Source: SIG351 sp045627045
Lineage (GTDB): Bacteria > Bacillota > Clostridia > HGM11327
Assembly: GCA_045627045.1 (NCBI GenBank)
Contig: JAZQMY010000005.1
Coordinates: 1 to 64,000 of the forward strand
Direction: 5' to 3'
Length of the DNA: 64,000 nt
Numbering within the stretch: the first letter of the stretch is position 1; the number at the start of each line of letters is the position of its first letter. The notes under the pieces were generated by a model. It searched no databases and was not told the origin of the DNA. It saw only the letters and a list, made by a program, of their open reading frames with translations. The position numbers were made by a program, and so were the translations under genes. Shown piece after piece: positions 34,504 through 42,224 of this stretch.

Positions 34504-34523
34504 CGCCGACGGAGGTATTTTTC

Positions 34524-35150
34524 ATGCAGCATAAGAAAACGGAGATTTTTACTTTAATAGAGCAGTTCATAGATGATTATGCAGACGCAAATGGCTCATC
34601 ACCTACCGTCCGTGAGATTGCAGAGGAAGTGGGTATAGGCGCGCCTGCTGTGTGCAAATATCTTTCGACAATGAAAGAGCAGGGCACAATAGTGTACGAC
34701 GGACACAGACGTCCTCTCACAAAAAGAATGCAGAATGATCTGAATAATACGGTGCGTTCACCTTTGATAAAGGGCGGAGCACCCATAGTCGGAAGCATTG
34801 TGTGCGGAACTCCGGAGGCGGCAGAGGAATATGTTGAGGACACAGTGAAGCTTCCGGGCACATTGTTCGGCGGCGGCCCGCTCTATATACTTCGTGCAAG
34901 CGGAGAATCCATGATCAAAGCCGGAATAGACGACGGAGACCTCGTGGTCATAAGTATGCAGAAGACGGCAAGACCGGGTCAGATAGTGGTTGCATTGATA
35001 GACGGTATGACAACGCTCAAGAGGTTTTATCCGGAGCCGGATAAGCAACGCATCAGACTTCAGCCGGAGAATGACAGCATGGAACCTATGTATTTTGATT
35101 CGATCGAGATACAGGGCGTGGCGGTCAAAATAATCAAGGATGTGAAATGA
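34524..35150 (+). CDS. lexA: LexA repressor with Cys-Gly cleavage site
   Basis: A 208-residue SOS repressor/protease. The N-terminal winged helix (about 1-70) has SSPTVREIAEEVGI; the C-terminal S24 domain has catalytic Ser129 (SGESM) and Lys156 (TTLKRFY). The self-cleavage bond is Cys94-Gly95 instead of LexA's usual Ala-Gly; Cys-Gly is the form in UmuD. DNA damage through RecA should cleave it and derepress the operon. It lies 4 bases before the Y-family polymerase gene. Whether it is the global LexA or a local one is not known. Confidence 0.92.
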   Translation: MQHKKTEIFTLIEQFIDDYADANGSSPTVREIAEEVGIGAPAVCKYLSTMKEQGTIVYDGHRRPLTKRMQNDLNNTVRSPLIKGGAPIVGSIVCGTPEAAEEYVEDTVKLPGTLFGGGPLYILRASGESMIKAGIDDGDLVVISMQKTARPGQIVVALIDGMTTLKRFYPEPDKQRIRLQPENDSMEPMYFDSIEIQGVAVKIIKDVK

Positions 35151-35153
35151 TGT

Positions 35154-36446
35154 ATGGAAGAGAAGAAACGGACTTATTTCTGTATAGATATGAAGACGTT
35201 TTATGCTTCTGTTGAGTGCGCTGAGCGTGGACTCGATCCTTTTGAAACCAATCTTGTGGTGGCGGACGAAACAAGAGGAAAAGATGCACTTTGCCTTGCC
35301 ATAACCCCGAAGCTGAAGGCACAGGGAATAAGAAACAGATGCAGAATGTCTGAAATACCTGCAAACATAAAATATGAAACAGCACTGCCGAGAATGCAGC
35401 TCTATATTGACTATGCGGCGGATATATATTCGATTTATCTGGATTATTTTGCTCCGGAGGACATATATGTCTATTCCATTGATGAATCGTTTATAGATGC
35501 GACGGACTATCTGTCCATGTATAAGACGGATGGAATATCGCTTGCAAAGAAAATGATGGTTGAGATAGCAACCAGACTTCACATTCCGTCAACTGCAGGG
35601 GTGGGAACAAATCTCTATCTCGCAAAGATTGCACTCGATATAACAGCAAAGCATACAAAAGACCATATAGGCTATCTTGATGAGAAGAGATACCGTGACA
35701 CATTGTGGTATCACAAGCCGATAACGGATTTCTGGATGGTGGCAGGAGGCACGGCAAGCAGACTTGCAAGGTACGGCATATTTGATATGCATGGGATAGC
35801 AACGGCTCCCGAGGAACTTATGTATAAAACGTTCGGTGTGAATGCCGAGCTTCTGATAGATCATGCGTGGGGAAGAGAAACCTGCAGAATGGAGGACATA
35901 AGAAATTATAAGACACGGAGCAAGTCTGTTTCATTTTCACAGATATTGCCGAAGGACTATAATTTTCACGATGCAAGAACAGTGCTTTCGGAGATGGTTT
36001 ACAACGGAGCGCTTGAGCTTGCAAGAAGAAAGCTTGTGGCAGGAAAAATAAGCTTTTTTGTAGGCTACACAAGGAGCATTATACCTGAAACAACAGGTTC
36101 GGTGAAGCTTTCGCATCAGACAAATCTCGGCTCGGGCTTTGTGACACCGGTGCTTGAAGAGTATGACAAAAAGACAGACAGAAACGTAATGATACGTCGC
36201 CTTGGCATTGCATTTGAAAATATTTGCAGCGAGGAAAGCGCACAGTACGATCTTTTTACGGATACGGAAGAGGAAGAGAAGCAGAAGAAGTTACAGCATA
36301 CTGTACTCGGGTTGAAGGACAGGTTCGGGAAGAACATACTCCTGAGAGGAATAAACTATATGCCTGAAAGTACTCAGAGAGAAAGAAACGAAATGATAGG
36401 AGGGCACAGAGCTGGATTCAATGATGACTCGACAAGAAAGAGCTAA
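35154..36446 (+). CDS. Y-family translesion DNA polymerase (UmuC/DinB-like)
   Basis: A 430-residue error-prone polymerase for lesion bypass. Palm motifs are CIDMKTFYASVE (Asp-x-x-x-Tyr steric gate region) and YSIDESFIDAT (Asp-Glu metal ligands); helix-hairpin-helix strings lie near 175-235 and the little finger follows. It resembles the UvrX/YqjW type of Firmicutes rather than the 350-residue Pol IV. It is sandwiched between lexA and yolD, a pairing known for SOS mutagenesis cassettes. Confidence 0.92.
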   Translation: MEEKKRTYFCIDMKTFYASVECAERGLDPFETNLVVADETRGKDALCLAITPKLKAQGIRNRCRMSEIPANIKYETALPRMQLYIDYAADIYSIYLDYFAPEDIYVYSIDESFIDATDYLSMYKTDGISLAKKMMVEIATRLHIPSTAGVGTNLYLAKIALDITAKHTKDHIGYLDEKRYRDTLWYHKPITDFWMVAGGTASRLARYGIFDMHGIATAPEELMYKTFGVNAELLIDHAWGRETCRMEDIRNYKTRSKSVSFSQILPKDYNFHDARTVLSEMVYNGALELARRKLVAGKISFFVGYTRSIIPETTGSVKLSHQTNLGSGFVTPVLEEYDKKTDRNVMIRRLGIAFENICSEESAQYDLFTDTEEEEKQKKLQHTVLGLKDRFGKNILLRGINYMPESTQRERNEMIGGHRAGFNDDSTRKS

Positions 36447-36744
36447 ACAATTTATGCCGTTTGATGCAATGAAGGGCTTGCAGGAAGCACTCAAGGACAG
36501 ACGGGAACGCCACGGCAGAGTTGAGAAGCGGGAAATATCGGATGAGGATAAAGAGAAAATAGGAGAAGTGATAGTCCGACTGAAAAAGGACAGCCGTATA
36601 AGAATTACTTACTACAGCTGTTTTCACGAGGTAACGAAGGACGGCTTGGTAGCCTGCGTCAATACCGTCCATAAGTACATCCTTATGGATGACGAAAAGA
36701 TATTTTTCGATGATATATATTCAATAAGAATAACGGATAAATAA
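36421..36744 (+). CDS. YolD-like protein
   Basis: A 107-residue small protein of the YolD family, which accompanies Y-family polymerases in Firmicutes and is thought to be a polymerase partner similar in role to UmuD'. The family pattern RAKQFMPFDAMKGL lies at 7-20. It overlaps the polymerase gene by 26 bases in another frame; ATG codons at 36421 and 36424 are both possible. Confidence 0.88.
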   Translation: MMTRQERAKQFMPFDAMKGLQEALKDRRERHGRVEKREISDEDKEKIGEVIVRLKKDSRIRITYYSCFHEVTKDGLVACVNTVHKYILMDDEKIFFDDIYSIRITDK

Positions 36745-36779
36745 AAAACGCATTACCGTAATATGCTTACGGCAATGCG
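36743..36779 (-). terminator. Terminator of the cobalamin uptake operon
   Basis: Hairpin CGCATT-x-CCGTAA...TTACGG-x-AATGCG (36749-36779) with TTTTTT on the minus strand; it also closes the convergent yolD transcript less well. Confidence 0.8.
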
Positions 36780-36795
36780 AACAAAACGTAAAATA

Positions 36796-37359
36796 TCAAG
36801 CTCGGCTTTTTACCAGATGCTTTTTCATAAAGGTTGATAACGGAAGTACAAGCATACCTGCAAAGAGATTACTTATTCCGTGTATCGCATCAAAAGGCAG
36901 ACCTGAAAGTACCCATGCTACCGTCTGCCTGAAGTCAAGTCCGAAGAGAAGTGCCTGGGCAGGCGCATATAATGTGCCGAAGAGAAGCCCGTGCAGACAG
37001 CATATAATCGGATAGACTATGCATGCGCAGGTAGGCGAAATATTTTCGGGCAGGAGCATGGTGACACCCCAGAGTACCGTCCATATGTAGAGATACGGTA
37101 TCCACCAGGATGCAAATCCTGCGAAAAAACCGTTGATCAGAACGTATATGTATATTGGGTAAAGTGCTCTTTTCCTGTAAACGACAGTAAATGTCATTGT
37201 GAACATTCCGAGCAGATGAATGTTTGGAAGCATTTCCATTATGAATTTTGAGCAATACATGAGAGCTCCGAGCATTGCGAAAATGACGGTCTCGCGTACG
37301 GAAAGCTTTGCTTTTTTATTGTTGTTATTTTGTATAGACAAGTTCGTAATGTTCTCCAT
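36796..37359 (-). CDS. ECF transporter S component, probably for cobalamin
   Basis: A 187-residue substrate-binding membrane subunit with about five to six hydrophobic segments (from residue 23 on), fitting the S-subunit fold; the FAMLGALMYCSKFIMEMLP helix near the start has the small-residue face that docks EcfT. It is second behind a cobalamin riboswitch and a DUF4430 lipoprotein, so B12 is the likely cargo. The start is uncertain: ATG at 37357-37359 lies inside the lipoprotein gene, and a TTG six codons further on is possible. It has no ATPase of its own and should use EcfA1A2T (25762-28248). Confidence 0.85.
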   Translation of the reverse strand: MENITNLSIQNNNNKKAKLSVRETVIFAMLGALMYCSKFIMEMLPNIHLLGMFTMTFTVVYRKRALYPIYIYVLINGFFAGFASWWIPYLYIWTVLWGVTMLLPENISPTCACIVYPIICCLHGLLFGTLYAPAQALLFGLDFRQTVAWVLSGLPFDAIHGISNLFAGMLVLPLSTFMKKHLVKSRA

Positions 37360-37753
37360 CGGCAATGGTGGCACCATCAACGCCGACCATCATCATTTCA
37401 CCGTCCTTGAAAAATGCCCAGTAGCTGCAGTCAATGTCATAGTCAGCAACGATTCCGTTGACCTTTTTGACATAGAGACCGTACTGCGTTTCATCACCTG
37501 CGATGAGGTCAAATTCACAGAGCGCATCTCCGAGAACGGTTTTGTCCGTTTTCAAAGTGAATGTGACAGAATCGTCACCTGCCTTGACTTCTACCTGAAC
37601 AGAAGTCTTTCCGTTTCCGAATGTTGTGTCCTTGGTGTAAACTGCGTTTTCCCAGAGACCTTCTTTGCTTACGTTGTTTTTGCATGCCGTGAAGCTGAAA
37701 AGAACAGCTATTGCGAGAATGACAAAAACAAGTGTTTTCAATGATTTTTTCAT
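37325..37753 (-). CDS. DUF4430-type lipoprotein (transcobalamin-like fold)
   Basis: A 142-residue surface lipoprotein. The signal ends in FTAC with Cys24; the mature part has the alternating strands of the DUF4430 domain, which is related to the C-terminal domain of transcobalamin/intrinsic factor (NGIVADYDIDCSYWAFF is the conserved Trp-rich strand). The real ATG is at 37751-37753 with AAAGGA; a longer open frame upstream runs through the riboswitch and is not coding. It probably captures cobalamin or a related corrinoid for the S subunit whose gene overlaps its 3' end. Confidence 0.85.
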   Translation of the reverse strand: MKKSLKTLVFVILAIAVLFSFTACKNNVSKEGLWENAVYTKDTTFGNGKTSVQVEVKAGDDSVTFTLKTDKTVLGDALCEFDLIAGDETQYGLYVKKVNGIVADYDIDCSYWAFFKDGEMMMVGVDGATIADGEHYELVYTK

Positions 37754-37824
37754 TGTTTTCAATATCCTTTCGATTGTATAGTTACAAAAGGATAAAATAA
37801 AAGCGCTCTCCAGGGAATAAATGC

Positions 37825-37858
37825 AAACGAAAACAAGGGTATCCTGCTCAAATACCCT
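37825..37858 (-). terminator. Riboswitch expression-platform terminator
   Basis: Minus strand AGGGTAT-N9-ATACCCT (37836-37842 and 37852-37858) followed by TGTTTTCGTTT, 72 bases before the lipoprotein start. Confidence 0.75.
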
Positions 37859-37859
37859 C

Positions 37860-38055
37860 AAAACTCCGCATCTCTTCCGCTTTGCCCAAGAGACTTTTAC
37901 GGGACACGATGCCGATAAGCATTCCGACTTGACCCAAAGGGAGTTACGGTAATGGCTGTTGCAGCGGATTTGCACCGCTATTTCCTTATCCCCGAGCAAT
38001 ACCGTCATGCAGTATGCCCGGTTTCCCGAATGAACGGGACGGCACGTGCTTATTC
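37860..38055 (-). ncRNA. Cobalamin riboswitch
   Basis: On the minus strand the leader contains GCGGTGCAAATCCGCTGC followed by AACAGCC (complement of 37954-37978), the adenosylcobalamin riboswitch core (GGTG-AA-TCC), and AGTCGGAATGCTTATCGGCA (near 37911-37929), matching the B12 box. It sits between a promoter and an intrinsic terminator; B12 binding should stop transcription of the lipoprotein and S subunit. Exact ends are approximate. Confidence 0.88.
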
Positions 38056-38067
38056 TTTTGTGAAAAT

Positions 38068-38096
38068 ATTATAAGGCTTTTTGAATGAAAAGTCAA
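38068..38096 (-). promoter_or_regulatory. Promoter of the cobalamin riboswitch transcript
   Basis: Minus strand TTGACT (38091-38096), 17 bases, TATAAT (38068-38073). Confidence 0.88.
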
Positions 38097-38109
38097 TATT
38101 TTTTTGATA

Positions 38110-38139
38110 AAAAGAAAACGGGGGTACTACCTCCGTTTT
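38110..38139 (-). terminator. Terminator of spoVT
   Basis: Minus strand AAAACGGAGG-TAGTA-CCCCCGTTTT (one mismatch) then CTTTTT. Confidence 0.82.
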
Positions 38140-38152
38140 GAAAATTGCGCTG

Positions 38153-38710
38153 TTACATTGTCATCTGTCTTGCAAGAAGTGCGGCGGTGGTTCTGACGGC
38201 GGCGGCAGTGGCTTCGCTGAATTCCTTTCCGTCACCTTTGATGAAGGCAATTACCGCACCTATTGCATCGCCCTCGGGGAGAATCGGCGCAATGCATTGT
38301 GAACGGTATTCATCCGCATTCGTTTCTTTTTCGGTGATGGCGATGGGCAGGGAAGCGGAGCCTTTGTTCATGAGCTTTACTTTTTTATCCCATATGATTT
38401 TGGCAACTCCCGTGGTGATGCCGACTTCAAGGTATTCCTTTCTTGAGGCGTGCTGAACGGATATTATCGTATCGTTGTCGCAGATGACAACTGTGCAGCC
38501 AAGCACATCGGAAAGCCCCTCTGCGTACTCATCCGCAATATCCGAGAGTTCACGCACGGGAGAATACTTTTTCAGTGCGATCGTGTTGTCTATATCGGTG
38601 AAAATTTCTATGGGACTGCCTTCCTTTATTTTCATTGTTCTTCTTATTTCCTTAGGAATGACTATTCTTCCGAGATCGTCTATCCGTCTGACTATTCCTG
38701 TTGCTTTCAT
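38153..38710 (-). CDS. spoVT: Stage V sporulation protein T
   Basis: A 185-residue late-sporulation regulator. The N-terminal AbrB swapped-hairpin DNA-binding domain is RRIDDLGRIVIPKEIRR (8-24), followed by a GAF-like domain (about 55-180). Length and order match SpoVT, which tunes sigma-G genes in the forespore. It is monocistronic with GAGGA before ATG; upstream the sequence has only a loose CCATA...GAATAAT forespore-type promoter candidate. This gene is a strong sign of an endospore-forming lineage. Confidence 0.93.
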   Translation of the reverse strand: MKATGIVRRIDDLGRIVIPKEIRRTMKIKEGSPIEIFTDIDNTIALKKYSPVRELSDIADEYAEGLSDVLGCTVVICDNDTIISVQHASRKEYLEVGITTGVAKIIWDKKVKLMNKGSASLPIAITEKETNADEYRSQCIAPILPEGDAIGAVIAFIKGDGKEFSEATAAAVRTTAALLARQMTM

Positions 38711-38913
38711 TTTTTATTTCCTCTCTGAGCTGTCAGAATTATTCAAATTTAATTTGTTGTATGGCTATTGTTTGCAAGCGACGGAAAAATTATACACAAT
38801 ATGATAAAAATTTGATTTTTGATAAAATTTTTGCCTGAAAACATTTGAAATAGCACACAGTATATGATATAATATATAATAAACTATTTTTTATTGATCA
38901 TGAGAGAAGAAAT

Positions 38914-39480
38914 ATGAGAATAAATTCCGGAAAATGGAAGGGCAGAGAAATAAAAACGGTTCCGGGGCTTGACACAAGGCCGACACCGGATATAGTAAAG
39001 CAAGCCATATTCAATATCATAGGCGGCAGTGTGAAGGACGCTGAATTCTGCGATATATTTGCAGGCACGGGAAGCGTTGCTTTTGAGGCACTGTCAAGAG
39101 GAGCAAAGCACGCAACACTTATTGAGAATGCACGTCCTGCCATTGAAGTTATAAACAGGAATGCGGAGACATTCGGTTGCAAAAACGATATGACACTGAT
39201 GACACGGGATGCAGGTCTTTCGCTGAAAATGCTTGCTTCGAAGAGGTTTGATTATATTTTTTTTGATCCGCCGTACAACAAAGGCTTTGAAAAAGGCGTG
39301 CTTGAAGCGATAAAGACATCGGATTTGCTGAAGGATGACGGAACGGTAATAATTCAGTATGATATGGCGAAAAACAGAACCATTGAGCTTCATGATGCTT
39401 TTGAAACCGTTGACGAGAGAAGATACGGAAGAAACGGAATAATATTTCTTAAACTGAAAAAAGGAGAGAATATAGAATGA
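38914..39480 (+). CDS. rsmD: 16S rRNA (guanine-966-N2) methyltransferase RsmD
   Basis: A 188-residue methyltransferase. MRINSGKWKGREI at the start, RPTPDIVKQAIFNII, SAM loop FAGTGSVAFEALSRGA and catalytic DPPY match RsmD (YlbH in Bacillus). The stop overlaps the coaD start as ATGA. Confidence 0.96.
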   Translation: MRINSGKWKGREIKTVPGLDTRPTPDIVKQAIFNIIGGSVKDAEFCDIFAGTGSVAFEALSRGAKHATLIENARPAIEVINRNAETFGCKNDMTLMTRDAGLSLKMLASKRFDYIFFDPPYNKGFEKGVLEAIKTSDLLKDDGTVIIQYDMAKNRTIELHDAFETVDERRYGRNGIIFLKLKKGENIE

Positions 39481-39977
39481 GAATTGCAGTATATCCGGGA
39501 AGCTTTGATCCCATTACGAAGGGACACCTCGATATTATCAAGAGAGCTTCCAAAATGTTCGATAAGGTAATAGTAGCGGTGGTGCTCAATCCGAGCAAAA
39601 AGCCGACCTTCTCTTTTGACGAGAGAAAAAGCTATATTGAGAAGTGCGTAAAATCTGTTCCGGGGCTTGATAATATCGAAGTCGATGCATTTAACGGACT
39701 CCTTGTTGATTATCTGCACGCACACGATTCAAGGATAATAGTCAAGGGACTCCGATTTGTTTCCGACTTTGAGTATGAATTCCAGCAGGCTCTGACAAAC
39801 AGAAAGCTTGATGAAGAAATAGAAACCGTATTCATGGTCACCTGCTATAAGTATTCATATCTCAGCTCATCTATTGTGAAGGAGATATGTTCACTCGGCG
39901 GTGACGTTTCGGATATGCTTCCGGATGCAATATACGAAGAAGCTTCGGATGAAATCAAGAAAAGAATAAAGCATTGA
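39477..39977 (+). CDS. coaD: Phosphopantetheine adenylyltransferase
   Basis: A 166-residue enzyme of coenzyme A synthesis, converting 4'-phosphopantetheine and ATP to dephospho-CoA. The nucleotidyltransferase motif TKGH (14-17) and the C-terminal LSSSIVKEI are both present. The 4-base overlap with rsmD repeats the usual Firmicute rsmD-coaD order. Confidence 0.97.
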   Translation: MRIAVYPGSFDPITKGHLDIIKRASKMFDKVIVAVVLNPSKKPTFSFDERKSYIEKCVKSVPGLDNIEVDAFNGLLVDYLHAHDSRIIVKGLRFVSDFEYEFQQALTNRKLDEEIETVFMVTCYKYSYLSSSIVKEICSLGGDVSDMLPDAIYEEASDEIKKRIKH

Positions 39978-39990
39978 GAGGAAAAACAAA

Positions 39991-40446
39991 ATGAACGTAA
40001 TAGATCTTTTGAGTGCAATGGAGGATATAGTCCTTGAAGGAAAGCTTCCTCTGACAAAATCAAAAAGCATTATTGATATAGACGAATGTCTCGGAATGAT
40101 CGACGAAATAAGAAACCTTCTTCCGCAGGAGCTTCAGGCAGCAAACCACGTCAGAGCCGAAAAGAACCATCTTATAATCGAGGCACAGCAGGAGGCCGAG
40201 CTTTTGATGGAGGACGTGACGAAGGAAGCCGATCGTCTTGTAAGCGAGAACGACATTACAAAGAATGCCGAGAGAAGAGGCAAGGCAATTATAAGACAGT
40301 CGGAAGCAGAGGCAGAGGCAGTAAAGCGCAATACATACGAGTATCTCTCCAACAAAATGGAGGAAATCACGGACACACTGATGGGCGTTACATCGGAGCT
40401 TGCTGCAAGCAAGAAACAGCTTGACGATTATCTTAATAAAAAATAA
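39991..40446 (+). CDS. Coiled-coil protein of unknown function
   Basis: A 151-residue soluble, highly charged protein. From about residue 55 to 148 it is almost all predicted helix with heptad-like Glu/Ala/Lys spacing, similar in composition to ATP-synthase b subunits or DivIVA-like scaffolds, but no membrane segment is present. It lies 13 bases after coaD with a GAGAGGA site and is closed by a terminator. In Bacillus no such gene separates coaD and ylbJ. The function is unknown. Confidence 0.8.
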   Translation: MNVIDLLSAMEDIVLEGKLPLTKSKSIIDIDECLGMIDEIRNLLPQELQAANHVRAEKNHLIIEAQQEAELLMEDVTKEADRLVSENDITKNAERRGKAIIRQSEAEAEAVKRNTYEYLSNKMEEITDTLMGVTSELAASKKQLDDYLNKK

Positions 40447-40480
40447 AATTCAGGACAAAGTAAATAACATTATTGAAAAG

Positions 40481-40509
40481 CACGGTACATAAAATTTACC
40501 GTGTTTTTT
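40481..40509 (+). terminator. Terminator just before ylbJ
   Basis: CACGGTA/TACCGTG stem (40481-40487, 40497-40503) then TTTTTT. The ribosome site of ylbJ starts 7 bases later. Confidence 0.82.
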
Positions 40510-40525
40510 GTTTTGGAGGGAATAA

Positions 40526-41461
40526 TTGAAAAGAAAGGCGTTGATTCAGATACCGGCCGTTCTGACGGTTGCTTTGCTTCTGATATTTCCCGATATTTCA
40601 GCGTCGGGTGCCGAGTATGGGCTGAAGCTGTGGACTCAAAGGCTGATACCTTCTCTTTTTCCGTTTATGTGCGCCTCGGCAATGCTGACTTATTCCGGCG
40701 TGATGGATAAGATAACCTCTGCTGTGGGAAAAATTGCCGGAAAGGCTGGTCTTCATCCTGCTTTTGCAGGAGCATTTGTTGCCGGCGTGATATCGGGCTT
40801 TCCTTCGGGTGCGGCGGCAGTGAAGGATGCGGTAAAAAGAGACGGCAGGCTGAAGGATGATGCAAAATCTGCACTGTGGTACTGCACGTTTGCTTCGCCT
40901 GTATTTGTGATGAATACGGTGGGAGAAAAGCTGCTCGGCGACAGAAAAGCAGGGATAGCGATACTCATTGCAGACTATATTTCATTTGCAATACTGTTTT
41001 TTATATTTGTGCGGAAAAAGTATGATAACAGATATATGCTTGCCAAAGACACGGCAGAGAAGATATCTGTCGGAGGAATGCTGAGGTATTCGATTTCATC
41101 CGCGGTCACGGGAATTGTCTTTGTGGGAGGATGCACGGTGATTTTTTCTGTCTTGCTTTCAATGCTTGAGGCGATTCCGCAGGTGAGAGAGAACAGTGTT
41201 CTGCTTGCGGTGATATCGGCATTTGTGGAGGTGTCAAACGGCACTGCGGCGGCATCCGCAATGAACGCTCCCTTCGGCGCAAAGACGGCGCTTGCGGCAT
41301 TTGCCGTATCGTGGGGAGGACTCTCAGTGAACGCACAGATAGCAGGCTATGCGGATGAATGCGAAGCTTTTTCGTACTTTTTCGTAAAAATGGGCATTTT
41401 GCACGGAATAACGGCGGCGGCTCTTGCTCCGCTTATTCTGTGCTTTATGAACAAAATATGA
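40526..41461 (+). CDS. ylbJ: YlbJ-like membrane protein (nucleoside-recognition Gate domain)
   Basis: A 311-residue protein with about eight hydrophobic segments and Gate-type strings (LIPSLFPFM, ISGFPSGAAAVKD, YCTFASPVFV). In Bacillus YlbJ is a sigma-E controlled membrane protein needed for spore cortex formation, and the rsmD-coaD-ylbJ order is the same. The start is TTG at 40526 with GGAGGG upstream. A terminator directly before it, with no obvious sigma-A promoter, may mean a sporulation promoter or read-through. Confidence 0.85.
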   Translation: MKRKALIQIPAVLTVALLLIFPDISASGAEYGLKLWTQRLIPSLFPFMCASAMLTYSGVMDKITSAVGKIAGKAGLHPAFAGAFVAGVISGFPSGAAAVKDAVKRDGRLKDDAKSALWYCTFASPVFVMNTVGEKLLGDRKAGIAILIADYISFAILFFIFVRKKYDNRYMLAKDTAEKISVGGMLRYSISSAVTGIVFVGGCTVIFSVLLSMLEAIPQVRENSVLLAVISAFVEVSNGTAAASAMNAPFGAKTALAAFAVSWGGLSVNAQIAGYADECEAFSYFFVKMGILHGITAAALAPLILCFMNKI

Positions 41462-41502
41462 AATAAATATTAAAAGGTTATACTTTTACCCCCCTGAAGC
41501 TA

Positions 41503-41531
41503 TTGACTTTTTCAGCCTTGTATTGTAAATA
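41503..41531 (+). promoter_or_regulatory. Promoter of the first paralogous lipoprotein
   Basis: TTGACT (41503-41508), 17 bases, TAAATA (41526-41531). The leader then carries a perfect hairpin AATCGCC-GTAT-GGCGATT (41549-41566) without a T-run. Confidence 0.65.
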
Positions 41532-41599
41532 GCCAAGCTTGATGTTGAATCGCCGTATGGCGATTACGATATCAGAGATATTTTGGAGGTATTTGTTTT

Positions 41600-42109
41600 A
41601 TGAAAAAGACAAAGATTATCCTTCTTGTTCTTGTAGTTGCTCTCGCACTCACAGCTTTCTGTGCTTGCGGCAAGGGCGCAAAGAGCATTGAGGACGTAAA
41701 AGGCGAGACGATTGATGCCGGTAACATCAAGGCTCTCTGCCCGACAGGCTGGCTCAATGATCCGGTAAGTGATTATTCTTCTGACGAAGACGATGCTATA
41801 GATCCTGATACAGTTCGTTTTATCAAGGGCGCAAAGAGCTCACTCGGAATCCTTACAAAGCCTTATGTTCAGATTGGTTATGCTGAATCAGGCTGGACAG
41901 TTTACACAGATTGGTATGATGATGTTGAAGAAGTATCAGTTGAGATTGCCGGCAAGAAATACACCGGCTTCACGTTCGATTCTATCGGCACAAAGGAAGC
42001 TATGCTTTACAACGAGGATAAGACGATCCAGATCATCATCGTTCGTATAGATGAAGTTTCTTACGATGATATCGAAGTTCAGGCTATCATTGCAAGCATT
42101 GAACATTGA
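41600..42109 (+). CDS. Putative lipoprotein, paralogue A
   Basis: A 169-residue surface lipoprotein with Cys23 as the likely lipidated residue (FCAC). After the signal comes IKALCPTGW, an acidic loop (SDYSSDEDDAIDPD), and a beta-rich C-terminal part. It shares the [A/L]xCPxGW motif, the overall length and a GF-strand with the gene at 42225, so the two are probably tandem duplicates. No known domain is recognised; the fold may resemble DUF1795/PsbP-like lipoproteins. GGAGG site before ATG. Confidence 0.8.
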   Translation: MKKTKIILLVLVVALALTAFCACGKGAKSIEDVKGETIDAGNIKALCPTGWLNDPVSDYSSDEDDAIDPDTVRFIKGAKSSLGILTKPYVQIGYAESGWTVYTDWYDDVEEVSVEIAGKKYTGFTFDSIGTKEAMLYNEDKTIQIIIVRIDEVSYDDIEVQAIIASIEH

Positions 42110-42132
42110 TTCTGAAATTCATTAACGATCAA

Positions 42133-42159
42133 CCGTCGGCACAACGCCGGCGGCTTTTT
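42133..42159 (+). terminator. Terminator of paralogue A
   Basis: CCGTCGGC-ACAAC-GCCGGCGG, 8 bp with one G-U, then CTTTTTG. Confidence 0.82.
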
Positions 42160-42174
42160 GTATATACGAAGCTG

Positions 42175-42203
42175 TTGACAAAAACTGTTTTCCTGTGTAT
42201 AAT
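42175..42203 (+). promoter_or_regulatory. Promoter of paralogue B
   Basis: TTGACA (42175-42180), 17 bases, TATAAT (42198-42203). Confidence 0.9.
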
Positions 42204-42224
42204 AAAAAGGAAAGAGGAGAACAG

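Noticed and set aside
34758..35582. 274-residue open frame opposite lexA and the polymerase
   Set aside because: Antisense to two clear genes, rich in Cys/His/Arg/Tyr, no ribosome site; a shadow frame.
37754..38008. Longer lipoprotein start reaching into the leader (from 38008)
   Set aside because: This part overlaps the cobalamin riboswitch; the ATG at 37753 has a ribosome site and a proper signal peptide.
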